Assembly: GCF_000719775.1 (NCBI RefSeq)
Contig: NZ_JOHR01000023.1
Span: 1 to 64,000 of the forward strand
Length of the DNA: 64,000 nucleotides
Source of the DNA: Streptomyces sp. NRRL F-5135
GTDB lineage: Bacteria > Actinomycetota > Actinomycetes > Streptomycetales > Streptomycetaceae
Direction of reading: 5' to 3'
A program made the translations under genes and the position numbers. Positions 42,722 to 50,989 of the stretch are shown here, piece by piece. Each line of letters starts with the position of its first letter. Within the stretch, counting starts at the first letter, position 1. The notes under the pieces were generated by a model. The model was not told the origin of the DNA. It did not search any database and saw only the letters and a list, made by a program, of their open reading frames with translations.

Positions 42722-42849
42722 TGAGGCGGTCTCCTTCTTCCTCGGCCGCCCGGCCCCGCCCGCTCGGCGCGGCGACGGCACCTCCGACAACGGCGCCTCC
42801 GGCGTCACGCTGGACGGGTGAACGACCGCACGGAGGTGCGACTATTTAT

Positions 42850-42872
42850 ACTACACAGCTTAGTTGTTTAGT
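42850..42872. promoter_or_regulatory. BlaI-type operator palindrome 1
   Basis: A 23-bp imperfect palindrome centred on T42861. The arms ACTACACAGCT and AGTTGTTTAGT pair except at two symmetric positions. It lies between the divergent NlpC/P60 and serine-hydrolase genes, next to a TATAAATAG stretch on the minus strand that may be the NlpC/P60 -10. It has the same design as the site at 45681-45703. Confidence 0.6.
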
Positions 42873-42890
42873 TCCTCGGGCCGGAAAGCA

Positions 42891-42919
42891 TTGCCCCATA
42901 TACCCCTCCCCCGTATGCT
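42891..42919 (+). promoter_or_regulatory. Promoter of the serine hydrolase gene
   Basis: TTGCCC (42891-42896), a 17-bp spacer and TATGCT (42914-42919) form a good housekeeping-type promoter. It starts 19 bp beyond the BlaI-type palindrome and about 30 bp before the ATG. Confidence 0.6.
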
Positions 42920-42948
42920 CACCGGCACCGAACGGAAGGAAGGGCCCC

Positions 42949-44043
42949 ATGGGTGTCGAGGGTTTCGCGGCGGACGGTTACGAAGACGTACGCCGGGTCT
43001 TCCGACAACTGGTGGACAGCGGGCTGGAGACCGGGGCGGGTCTGTCGGTCTGGCGTGAGGGCCGCGAAGTCGTCCGGCTGAGCGCGGGGTGGGCCGATGC
43101 CGGACGGAGCCGTCCGTGGCGCGATGACACCCTGGTCATGCCGTACTCCCTGTCGAAGACGTTCGTCACGCTCGCCGCTCTGGTCGCGGTGCGCGACGGC
43201 GCGCTCGAACTGGACCGGCCGATCGCCGCGTACTGGAAGGAGTACGGCGTCCGGGGCAAGGAACGGACGACCCTGCGTCACGTGCTCACCCACCGGGCGG
43301 GGCAGCCACGTTTCCCGGCCGAGGCAGCGGGCCTCGATCTGCTGGACGACGCCGGGCTGCGGGACAGCTTGGCGCGGGCGGCGCCGGAATACGTTCCCGG
43401 CACGTCGCTCGGAGAGCACGCGTTGACCTACGGCCACTTGGTTGACGGAATCATGCGTGCGGCCGCCGGTACGACGCTGGGGGCGATGTTCAACGATGTC
43501 GTACGGCCCGCGCTGGGCCTGGACGGCTGGTTCGGGGTACCGGACCGCGAGTTGGACCGTGTCGCGGACCTCGAGTACGCGGACCCCGGCTGGCCGCGGC
43601 GGTTGCACGCCGCACCCTGGCTGGGCATACCCGTCGGCGCCCTGGATCCGGAGCGGACGAACTCCCGGGCCTGGCGGCAGTCGGTGTTCGGCGCGGTCAA
43701 CATGTACACCACGGCGAGCGCGACGGCGGCGTTCTTCTCCCGTCTCACCAGCGAGGACGGCCCCGTACACCAACTGCTGGGGCCGCGGCTGCACACCGAA
43801 CTCCTGACGCCCCAGGTCACCGATTTCGACGAGGTCTTCGGCACCCGCCTCACCTGGACGCTGGGCTTCGTACGGGACAAGGGAAAGATCGCCAAGGGCG
43901 GTATCGGCGGCTCCGCGGCCTGGTGGTCGCGGCGGCACCGGCACGCCTGCGCCTACCTCACCCGCAGACTGGACGACCACTCCCGCGCGGCTCGCATCGC
44001 GACAGCCCTGGGCGACGACCTGACCGTGGTCGGCGAGGACTGA
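42949..44043 (+). CDS. Beta-lactamase-family serine hydrolase (364 aa)
   Basis: A class C beta-lactamase/EstB-type hydrolase. The nucleophile motif S-x-x-K is Ser67-Leu-Ser-Lys70 (MPYSLSKTF). A Tyr-containing second motif lies in LTYGHLVDGIMRAAAG (about 163) and a C-terminal GGIGGSAAWW (about 323) replaces the KTG/HTG strand. No signal peptide is seen, so it is cytosolic. Relatives are esterases, DD-peptidases or weak beta-lactamases. GGAAGGAAGG precedes the ATG, and the upstream region carries a strong promoter and a BlaI-type palindrome. The location beside BlaI/M56 genes supports envelope-linked regulation. Confidence 0.88.
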   Translation: MGVEGFAADGYEDVRRVFRQLVDSGLETGAGLSVWREGREVVRLSAGWADAGRSRPWRDDTLVMPYSLSKTFVTLAALVAVRDGALELDRPIAAYWKEYGVRGKERTTLRHVLTHRAGQPRFPAEAAGLDLLDDAGLRDSLARAAPEYVPGTSLGEHALTYGHLVDGIMRAAAGTTLGAMFNDVVRPALGLDGWFGVPDRELDRVADLEYADPGWPRRLHAAPWLGIPVGALDPERTNSRAWRQSVFGAVNMYTTASATAAFFSRLTSEDGPVHQLLGPRLHTELLTPQVTDFDEVFGTRLTWTLGFVRDKGKIAKGGIGGSAAWWSRRHRHACAYLTRRLDDHSRAARIATALGDDLTVVGED

Positions 44044-44150
44044 GCGTCCGCCGTTCGCCCGAGGCCGGCCCCGCGCGGAGCACCCCTCCTCCGGCCGGCT
44101 CGGTGAGCGAGGAGGGTCGAGGACAGCGCAGTCGACCGGACTCCACGAGG

Positions 44151-45059
44151 TCAGTGGCCGCACGCCACCAGCAGAGGAAGCAGCGGCGCCGTCGCGGTGG
44201 CCGCCAGCACGCCCAGCCGCGTCAGGCGACGCGGCCGGGGCTGCGGGGCGAGGATCCGGCCCAGCCGGATCAGGGCACCGGCCCCGCCGGCGCCGAGCGC
44301 CGCCCGCGGGACCCGGCCGGCGGCCACGGCGTACATCGCGGTGGCCAGCGTCTCCCGCGCGTGGGACCGCAGGGCACGGTCGTCCGCGATCATCTCCACC
44401 AGCAGCGCCGTCTGTTCCTCGGCATGACGGGCGAGCGGCAGCCCGGGGAAGGCCCGGGAGAACGCGTCGGTCCACAGGCGGGGCAGGTGGTGTCTGCCCC
44501 GGAGGTGCGCGCGCTCGTGCTCCAGAACGGCCCGCAACTGCTCCTCGGACAGGACGTCCAGAGCACCCCGCGTGACGACGACCCGGCGGTAACGGCCGGG
44601 CAGGCAGTAGACGGCCGGGACATGGTGGTCGACGACGGTCGCGCCGTGCTCAGGTGCCGGTTCGCCGACGAGCGCGAGCAGGTCGAGGTGGCGCAGCCGT
44701 GCCCGGTGCGCCCGCCAGGCACAGCGCGCCAGGCGTACGACAGGCAGCAGCACGACCGCCGCGGCGGCGACGGGCGCCGGGGTGTCGCTCAGGGTGGGCA
44801 CCGCCCCGCCCACCGTGGCGTCGGCCGCGAGACCGCAGAGCGTGAGCAGCCCCACGAGGCCGGCGTGCGCGTGCTGTTCGGTGAGCACCAGGTGGTACAC
44901 CGCCAGCATGGTGGCCACCACGAACGTCACCATCAGGCCCTGCCAGGCGAGGACCGAGAGAACCGGAGAGCGGTGGGTCCACCGCGCCCGGGACAGCGGG
45001 GCCGGCACCACGGCGCCCGCCAGAAAGGCGTATACGGCCAGGACCACGGTCGTGATCAC
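44151..45059 (-). CDS. M56-family (BlaR1-like) metalloprotease 2 (302 aa)
   Basis: The second membrane M56 protease in the window. Hydrophobic helices lie at about 4-22, 34-54, 90-108 and 280-298, and the zinc motif HERAH is at about 179 in LRAVLEHERAHLRGRHH, followed by EEQTALLVEMIADDR. Start GTG 45059 overlaps the stop of BlaI 2 (GTGA). The open frame upstream to 45380 runs antisense-like through blaI and is ignored. The pair is a diverged copy of the one at 40237-41618, in opposite orientation. Confidence 0.9.
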   Translation of the reverse strand: MITTVVLAVYAFLAGAVVPAPLSRARWTHRSPVLSVLAWQGLMVTFVVATMLAVYHLVLTEQHAHAGLVGLLTLCGLAADATVGGAVPTLSDTPAPVAAAAVVLLPVVRLARCAWRAHRARLRHLDLLALVGEPAPEHGATVVDHHVPAVYCLPGRYRRVVVTRGALDVLSEEQLRAVLEHERAHLRGRHHLPRLWTDAFSRAFPGLPLARHAEEQTALLVEMIADDRALRSHARETLATAMYAVAAGRVPRAALGAGGAGALIRLGRILAPQPRPRRLTRLGVLAATATAPLLPLLVACGH

Positions 45060-45424
45060 GATTCGCTCCGCGTCCTGACCGTTCGAAGGGCCGAGCGCAG
45101 GGCGTCCGTCTCCTCCGGCGTCATCCGTTCCAGAAAGCTGACGAGAGTGCCAGCCGGGTCCGGATTGCCCCCCAGGGCCTCCCGCATCAGGGCAGCTGTG
45201 TACTGCTGGCGCGTGCAAGTGGGCTCGTACACCCAGGCCCGGCCCTCCTTGTGCCGCTTGAGCATGCCCTTGCCATGGAGGATGTCGGCCACGGTCTTGA
45301 CGGAACTGTAGGAGAGCGGGCGCTGCTTGTTGATGTCCCGCAGCACGTCCCGCGCGGTAGCCGGACGCCCCCAGGCCCACAGGCGGTGCATGATCTCCGC
45401 CTCCAGATCACCCAGCCGACGCAC
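45056..45424 (-). CDS. BlaI/MecI/CopY-family repressor 2 (122 aa)
   Basis: A compact BlaI-type winged helix protein: RRLGDLEAEIMHRLWAWGRPATARDVLRDI, then SYSSVKTVADILHGKGML, then the wing (GRAWVYEP) and the dimer helix with PEETDALRSAL. Start GTG 45424 follows GGGGAGGGG. It lacks the long polar tail of BlaI 1. A 23-bp palindrome 257 bp upstream lies nearer to the divergent DUF6153 gene, so it probably represses that metal-related set, perhaps as a copper-type (CopY-like) regulator. Confidence 0.9.
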   Translation of the reverse strand: MRRLGDLEAEIMHRLWAWGRPATARDVLRDINKQRPLSYSSVKTVADILHGKGMLKRHKEGRAWVYEPTCTRQQYTAALMREALGGNPDPAGTLVSFLERMTPEETDALRSALRTVRTRSES

Positions 45425-45777
45425 GACCCCTCCCCTCCCCCTCGGAGGCCGACCGCTCCGGCATCCGTGAAGGCCCATCGTAAATCGAGGGCGGGTCGCA
45501 TACGCCGGAGTTCCTGGAGGCGAAGCGGGCGGCACCGGTCGGGACGACCACCGCGCGCACGCAAGCCGCCGGTCAGCGTGTTGAAACGACGCGGGCGACG
45601 ACGGCCCCGGCCCCTCGCCGCCCCCACGGAGGCGTTGTCCGGACAGGTACGTACGGATCCGCACGCCCGCCGGAACAACTGCCAAACAACTTAGTAGTAT
45701 GGCGCTCGACGGCCGTTCACCGTGCGGACCCCCACGCCGCCCGGATGTGCCGTCGGGCAACAGATCCAGCGTGACCG
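45425..45777. other. Divergent region between BlaI 2 and DUF6153 gene
   Basis: About 350 bp holding the operator palindrome at 45681-45703 and, inside it, a TAGTAT hexamer that could be a -10 for the plus-strand genes. Open frames here overlap real genes out of frame and lack codon bias. Confidence 0.45.
45681..45703. promoter_or_regulatory. BlaI-type operator palindrome 2
   Basis: A 23-bp imperfect palindrome centred on T45692. The arms GCCAAACAACT and AGTAGTATGGC pair except at two symmetric positions. The core ACAACTTAGTAGT differs at two positions from the core ACAGCTTAGTTGT at 42855-42867. It lies 75 bp before the DUF6153 gene. Confidence 0.6.
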
Positions 45778-46248
45778 GTGACGGGAATTCGGGTGAAGGC
45801 GAGCCGATACGTACGCGCAGCAGGCGGCCTCGGGCACCTGCTGCTCGTCGTGGTGCTCGCTCTGGGTGTCTTCGCGATGCACAGCACGGGGCATCCGAGT
45901 GACGCGTCCGGCTCCACCATGAGCGCCACGTCCCATGCGTCGACGACGGACGCGGCCGAGACGGCCCACGATCCCATGGGCGTTCCCGCCGTCCCCGGCA
46001 CGGGCGGTCGCACCACGGATCCGGCGGACCGCGCGGTCACGCCTCCTCCCGCGATGGCCATGGACATGCTCTCGCTGTGCGTGGCCGTCCTGTTCGCCGC
46101 GTGGGGACTCAGTGCGCTCCTCACGTCGGCGTTCGCCCGCCGCCAGAACTGGTCGGCGAGTCTTCTCGCCGGGGTGGCCGCCGTACCGCGGCCCGACCCT
46201 CCGCCATGCGGACCCGATCTCACCCGTTTGTCAGTGCTGCGGCTGTAG
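45778..46248 (+). CDS. DUF6153 family membrane protein (156 aa)
   Basis: The N-terminal helix (LGHLLLVVVLALGVFAMH, about residues 18-36) ends in MHSTGHP, typical of DUF6153. A Ser/Thr/His/Met-rich outside loop and a second helix (LSLCVAVLFAAWGLSALL, about 97-115) follow, then a Pro-rich tail. DUF6153 genes commonly precede DUF305 genes in actinomycetes, as here. The His/Met content suggests a metal-linked, perhaps copper, role; this is inference. Start GTG 45778 or GTG 45793; neither has a strong ribosome site. Confidence 0.75.
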   Translation: MTGIRVKASRYVRAAGGLGHLLLVVVLALGVFAMHSTGHPSDASGSTMSATSHASTTDAAETAHDPMGVPAVPGTGGRTTDPADRAVTPPPAMAMDMLSLCVAVLFAAWGLSALLTSAFARRQNWSASLLAGVAAVPRPDPPPCGPDLTRLSVLRL

Positions 46249-46345
46249 GCCGAACCGCTCTCGCGGGCGCGCACACCACGCGCGCTCCCGCGGCTTCGCG
46301 CACGCCGGAACAGCCATCAGGACCGACACACAAGGTGAACCAACC

Positions 46346-47014
46346 ATGACTTCCTTCACGCGCGCCCCGCGCCACAAGCACTCCCGCCGCATCGCCGCGG
46401 CGAGCGTCGTCACCGCGGGCGTACTGTTCCTCGCCGCCTGCGGCGGTGACGGCGACGACATGAGCGGTATGGACCACGGCAGCGGCAAGAGCTCGGAGCC
46501 GGCATCGGCGCCGGCGACCGCCGACGCCGGCTCCGGGGACTTCAACGACGCGGACGTCGCCTTCGCGCAGATGATGATCCCGCACCACGAACAGGCCCTC
46601 GACATGGCCCGGCTGGCCGACGGCCGCGCCTCCGACGCGGAGATCAAGGACCTCGCCGGGAAGATCGAAAAGGCCCAGGACCCCGAGATCAGGACGATGA
46701 GCGGCTGGCTGAAGTCCTGGAATCAGCCGACCGCGGCGGAGTCCACGCCCGGCACGGACCACGGCGGCATGGACCACGGCGGCGACGGCATGATGTCCGA
46801 ATCGGACATGGACGAACTCAAGGCCATGAAGGGCACCGAGTTCGACAAGATGTTCGCCCAGATGATGATCGACCACCACAACGGCGCGATCACCATGGCC
46901 AAGGACCAGCAGAAGAACGGCAAGAACGCCGACGCCGTGAAGATGGCCGGCGCCATCGCCACGGGCCAGTCCACCGAGGTCGAGCAGCTCCGGGGCAGCC
47001 TCGACCGGCTCTGA
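46346..47014 (+). CDS. DUF305 lipoprotein (222 aa)
   Basis: A lipobox (LFLAACGG, Cys about residue 32) anchors the protein outside the membrane. A Met/His-rich linker (MSGMDHGSG) leads two ferritin-like half-domains with the DUF305 signature: AQMMIPHHEQALDMA at about 75 and AQMMIDHHNGAITMA at about 174. Family members occur with copper-resistance genes and probably bind metal through the HH pairs. It follows the DUF6153 gene by about 100 bp and precedes a multicopper oxidase. Start ATG 46346 is clear from the signal peptide. Confidence 0.9.
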   Translation: MTSFTRAPRHKHSRRIAAASVVTAGVLFLAACGGDGDDMSGMDHGSGKSSEPASAPATADAGSGDFNDADVAFAQMMIPHHEQALDMARLADGRASDAEIKDLAGKIEKAQDPEIRTMSGWLKSWNQPTAAESTPGTDHGGMDHGGDGMMSESDMDELKAMKGTEFDKMFAQMMIDHHNGAITMAKDQQKNGKNADAVKMAGAIATGQSTEVEQLRGSLDRL

Positions 47015-47058
47015 GCCCCATCGACGCGCCGCACGTCCGGCTCGCGTCGCACCCCACC

Positions 47059-47119
47059 GGCCGCCTGGGCCCCGCCACGCCCGCCCCCCGGAGTTCCGCA
47101 CCACGGGGCCCGGGCGGCC
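47059..47119 (+). terminator. Long-loop hairpin after the DUF305 gene
   Basis: A 15-bp stem (47059-47073 with 47105-47119, one G-U type mismatch) with a 31-nt loop. It may end the DUF6153-DUF305 transcript before the oxidase gene. Confidence 0.45.
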
Positions 47120-47289
47120 CGCCTTCCTGCCCCAACAGCTCCGCTCCACCGCCGGCGTCGGCCCCGTGACGCTCGCGGCACCGCGCCCGACGCCGGTCGC
47201 GTCCCGCCCGGTCCATCACGCGACGACCGCGGGCCGCGACCCGGCACGGTCGGTGGACCGAGCGCCACCCCGATAAGAGGAATCTCTTC

Positions 47290-48879
47290 GTGACCAGCAT
47301 CGACCGCCGCTCCGTCCTGCTCGCCGGACTGAGCGCGGCGACGACCGGCCTGCTCGCCGCCTGCCAGAGCAACCGCCCGAACACTCCCTCCCTCCTCAGC
47401 CCCACCGGCTCCCAGGTCGCCCGCACCGAGAAACTGCGAGGTGGCACGGGCACGGTGCACCGCCTCGGCCTGACCGCCGCCCCCGCCACCCTCGAACTGG
47501 GCGGCGGCACCACGGTCAGGTCCTGGGCCTACAACGGCCAGGCCCCCGGCAAGGAGATCCGGATATCCGCCGGCGACACCCTCGCGGCCGAGCTGTCCAA
47601 TCGGCTGCCGGCCAGGACCACGACATCCATCCACTGGCACGGCCTGGCGCTGCGCTGCGACATGGACGGGGTTCCCCCCGTCACACAGACCGCCGTGCCG
47701 AGCGGAGCAGGATTCACGTACCGGTTCATCGCGGACACACCCGGCACGTACTTCTTCCATCCGCACGTGGGCGTCCAGCTCGACCGCGGTCTGTACGCCC
47801 CGCTCATCGTCGAGGACCCCGACGAGCCGCTGTCGTACGACGACGAGTGGGTCGTCGTCCTCGACGACTGGCTGGACGGCGTGGCCGGTACACCCGAGGA
47901 CGCCTTCGCCGAACTCAGGCAGGGCATGGCCGGAACCGGCACTGGCGGTTCCGGCGATTCCTCCGGTCACGACATGGGACACATGGGCGAGATGAACGCG
48001 TCACCGACCGCTCCCGCGCCCTCCGACAGCGGGATGCCCATGGGGTACATGCTCATGGGCGCCACCAGCGAGTTGCTCGGCGGCGACGCGGGCGACGTGA
48101 AGTACCCGTACCACCTGGTCAACGGGCGAGTGCCGACCGACCCGGCCGTCTACACCGGCAAGCCCGGCCGGCGCGTCCGGCTGCGCGTCATCAACGCGGG
48201 CGGCGACACCGCCTACCGGGTGGCGCTCGGCGGCCACAGGCTGACCATCACCCACACCGACGGCTACCCCGTCGAACACCGGCAGGCCGACGGCCTCCTG
48301 ATCGGCATGGGCGAGCGATACGACGTTCTCGTCACCCTCGGCGACGGCGTCTTCCCGCTCGTCGCCCTCGCCGAAGGCAAGAACGCCGGCGGCATGGCCC
48401 TCGTGCGCACCGGACCGGGTCGCACGCCCGAGCCGACAGTGCGCCCCGCCGAACTGGACGGCATGATCATGGGCGCCTCGCGACTGCGCGCGGCCGACGG
48501 CGTACGGCTGGAGGCGAGGAAGCCCGACCGGGTCCACCGCGTCGAACTGACCGGCGGCATGGGCGCGTACGACTGGGCCATCAACGGCAAGCGGTTCGAC
48601 ATGGCTCTCCCGACCGCGAACCCGCTCCTGGTCGAGGAGGGCCAGCGTGTCCGGCTCGACTTCGTCAACAGCACCGACATGTGGCACCCGATGCATCTGC
48701 ACGGCCATACCTACCAACTCGGCGCCACCGGCCCGCGCAAGGACACCACCATCGTGCTGCCGAGGAAGCAGGTGTCCGTCGTCTTCGACGCCGACAACCC
48801 CGGCCAGTGGATGCTGCACTGCCACAACGCCTACCACGGTGAGGCCGGGATGATGGCGCTCCTCGCCTACCAGGCCTGA
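47290..48879 (+). CDS. Multicopper oxidase, Tat/lipoprotein type (529 aa)
   Basis: The N-terminus has RR (DRRSVLLAGLSAATTG) and a lipobox with Cys25 (LLAAC), so it is probably a Tat-exported lipoprotein. Copper ligands are present in all four motifs: HWHG (115-118), HPHV (157-160), HPMHLHGH (about 464-471) and HCHNAYH (about 509-515). A Met/His-rich loop (GHDMGHMGEMN, about 223-233) resembles the copper-binding loops of CueO. The expected role is oxidising Cu(I) in copper resistance, with substrates such as phenols possible. Start GTG 47290. It follows the DUF305 gene and shares its likely regulation. Confidence 0.93.
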   Translation: MTSIDRRSVLLAGLSAATTGLLAACQSNRPNTPSLLSPTGSQVARTEKLRGGTGTVHRLGLTAAPATLELGGGTTVRSWAYNGQAPGKEIRISAGDTLAAELSNRLPARTTTSIHWHGLALRCDMDGVPPVTQTAVPSGAGFTYRFIADTPGTYFFHPHVGVQLDRGLYAPLIVEDPDEPLSYDDEWVVVLDDWLDGVAGTPEDAFAELRQGMAGTGTGGSGDSSGHDMGHMGEMNASPTAPAPSDSGMPMGYMLMGATSELLGGDAGDVKYPYHLVNGRVPTDPAVYTGKPGRRVRLRVINAGGDTAYRVALGGHRLTITHTDGYPVEHRQADGLLIGMGERYDVLVTLGDGVFPLVALAEGKNAGGMALVRTGPGRTPEPTVRPAELDGMIMGASRLRAADGVRLEARKPDRVHRVELTGGMGAYDWAINGKRFDMALPTANPLLVEEGQRVRLDFVNSTDMWHPMHLHGHTYQLGATGPRKDTTIVLPRKQVSVVFDADNPGQWMLHCHNAYHGEAGMMALLAYQA

Positions 48880-49070
48880 CCAACCGCGCACGAGCCGCAC
48901 GCGCACGTCGCCGAAGGCCCCTCACACAACCGACGGCCCCAGGTCGACGTGGCCGGTCCTCGATGCTCGCGGCAGCATTGGCCGGACGGGCCGCACCCCC
49001 CGGGATCACTCACCCTGGGCAGCGTCCCTGCCCACCGCCGATGAATTCGTCCAACAACGAGGAGAGCCGG

Positions 49071-50264
49071 TTGCCCCCGTACCACGCCCCCATCGCCCTG
49101 GACGAGGATTTCTTTTCAGATCCGCATGCCTCCTACACGACCCTGCGGCGCAAAGGCGGCGTCCATCGGGCCGTCACCCAGGACGGCGCCCCGCTCTTCC
49201 TCGTCACTGGTTACCGGGAGGTGCGCGAGGCAGCCGTGAGTCCCTCCCTCTCACTCAACAAGTGCCATGCCCGGAGTGTCGGCAGGGACGGAAGCTCCAT
49301 GCCACCCGAGCTCGATGCCCATCTCCTCAATACGGACCCGCCGGCCCACACCCGCCTACGACGCCTGGTGAACAGCACGTTCACACCCCGCCGAACCGAA
49401 CATCTCCGCACAGATATAGAGGAGATCACCGACCGGCTGCTGGACCGCATTTCTTCCCGTCGCCGCGCAGATGTCATGACCGAATTCGCCATGCCCTTGT
49501 CGATGGAAGTCATCTGCCGCCTGCTGGGCATCCCCCAGGAGAAGCGGATCGACTTCCGAGCGTGGACCGACACCCTTCTCAGCCCTGCCGCCGGATCCGC
49601 TCCCCAGTCACGCGAGGCGATGCGGCGCATGCATCGCTTCCTGATCACACTCATCGAAGTCAAACGCGAAGAACCTGGCGACGATCTCCTGTCCGCACTG
49701 ATCCTCGCCCATGACGAAGAAGATCGTCTCACTGCCGACGAGCTGGTGGCCATGGCCTTTTTACTGCTCTTCGGCGGTTACCACAACACCGCGAGCCTGA
49801 TCGCCACCAGCGCGATGGCGCTGCTCAGCAACGCGAACCACCTTTCCGCCTTTCGTTCCGGTGACCTGACCACGCACGCGGTAACGGAAGAGGCATTGCG
49901 CTGGAATCCGCCTGCGATGCTGGCAGCCCGGCGTTTCGCCACACGGAAAATCCACATCGGAGACGTCCCGGTCGTTTCCGGCGACCGGATCTGGCTGTCC
50001 TGGGCGGCAGCGAATCGCGACCCGGAGCGTTTCGAGCGACCGGAGACATTCGACCCTCACCGGGAGAACAACACCCATCTCTCCTTCGGCCACGGACTCC
50101 ATTACTGTCCCGGAGCATCCCTCGCCCGCCTGGAGAACAGCATCGCCGTGGCCTCCCTGACGAACAGGTTCCCCGCGTTGTCGCTGGTCGATCAACCCGG
50201 CGATCTGCGGTGGGTCGCTTCTCCTCGAAGCCGCAGCCTCAACGAACTGCGCGTGGACCTCTGA
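49071..50264 (+). CDS. Cytochrome P450 (397 aa)
   Basis: A soluble class I P450. The I-helix is LLLFGGYHNTA (about residue 226), ExxR is EEALR, and the heme loop is FGHGLHYCPGASLAR with the Cys ligand near 338. The start is best read as TTG 49071 because GAGGAGAG lies just before it; ATG 49041 has no ribosome site. Its G+C is visibly lower than that of flanking genes, suggesting transfer. No ferredoxin or ferredoxin reductase is adjacent. Downstream genes are convergent redox enzymes. The substrate is unknown. Confidence 0.9.
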   Translation: MPPYHAPIALDEDFFSDPHASYTTLRRKGGVHRAVTQDGAPLFLVTGYREVREAAVSPSLSLNKCHARSVGRDGSSMPPELDAHLLNTDPPAHTRLRRLVNSTFTPRRTEHLRTDIEEITDRLLDRISSRRRADVMTEFAMPLSMEVICRLLGIPQEKRIDFRAWTDTLLSPAAGSAPQSREAMRRMHRFLITLIEVKREEPGDDLLSALILAHDEEDRLTADELVAMAFLLLFGGYHNTASLIATSAMALLSNANHLSAFRSGDLTTHAVTEEALRWNPPAMLAARRFATRKIHIGDVPVVSGDRIWLSWAAANRDPERFERPETFDPHRENNTHLSFGHGLHYCPGASLARLENSIAVASLTNRFPALSLVDQPGDLRWVASPRSRSLNELRVDL

Positions 50265-50332
50265 ACGCGTGATGGTGTTTCGCCGTTGTGACCGCATTGG
50301 CGACTCCTTTCGGCGACCCGTCAACCGTTTGC

Positions 50333-50956
50333 TCAGACGGGAATTTCAGTGATGCTGAGGGCGAAGTCCAAGTTCCCCACCCCGTGGTTGGCGAGGCCCA
50401 CCGTGACCACGCCCGCTCCTTCCAGCCAGTGCGCCATTTTCAGGCCGCCAACGTCCAGCGGGCGCATGTCGAGGCTCTCGATGAACGCCTCCACACTTGC
50501 CTTGGCCTGCGCATTGTCGCCGGCGATGAAGACGTCGGGCCGCCCCTTCTCCAGGACATGACGGAAAATGGTGTTGAACGCCTTCACCACCCTGGCGCCG
50601 GCCGGGGCGGCCTTGGCGACTTCCTGGGCGATCGAGGTCTCCTCGCGGTGGGCCAGCCCGTCGAACATGGAATTGAAGGGGTTGCTGATGTCGACGATGA
50701 CCTTGCCCGCGAGAGCGTCTCCGTACTCGGCTATGACCGGCACGACACCGTCGTACAACAGGGCCAGGATGACGATGTCCCCGGCCGGGGCGGTGCCCCA
50801 TTCCCCCGTCGTGGCGCCGCCGCCGAGGGCCTTGGCCAGGTCAGCGGCCTTGGGCTGATCGCGGCCCATGACCTCGACGGTGTTGCCGCCCGCTATCGCC
50901 CGCGCGCCGATGGTGCGGGCCATGTTCCCGGTGCCGATGATGCTGATGCTGCTCAT
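50333..50956 (-). CDS. NAD(P)-binding oxidoreductase, F420/NADP reductase-like (207 aa)
   Basis: A Rossmann protein with SISIIGTGNMARTIGARAIAGG at residues 3-24, GDIVILALLYDGVVPVI and a conserved VIVDISNPFN, matching the NADPH-dependent F420 reductase (Fno)/coenzyme-binding family (PF03807). At 207 aa it is of normal length. It lies 33 bp downstream of an SDR gene on the same strand, so the two are co-transcribed and probably under the divergent TetR gene. Whether it uses F420 cannot be told from sequence alone. Confidence 0.85.
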   Translation of the reverse strand: MSSISIIGTGNMARTIGARAIAGGNTVEVMGRDQPKAADLAKALGGGATTGEWGTAPAGDIVILALLYDGVVPVIAEYGDALAGKVIVDISNPFNSMFDGLAHREETSIAQEVAKAAPAGARVVKAFNTIFRHVLEKGRPDVFIAGDNAQAKASVEAFIESLDMRPLDVGGLKMAHWLEGAGVVTVGLANHGVGNLDFALSITEIPV

Positions 50957-50989
50957 GAGATGTCCTGCCCTGGTCGTGTGTTGTCCGCT

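Noticed and set aside
45699..45902. 67-codon ORF starting next to operator palindrome 2
   Set aside because: It is Arg/Pro/Gly-rich, overlaps the DUF6153 gene out of frame and has no ribosome site.
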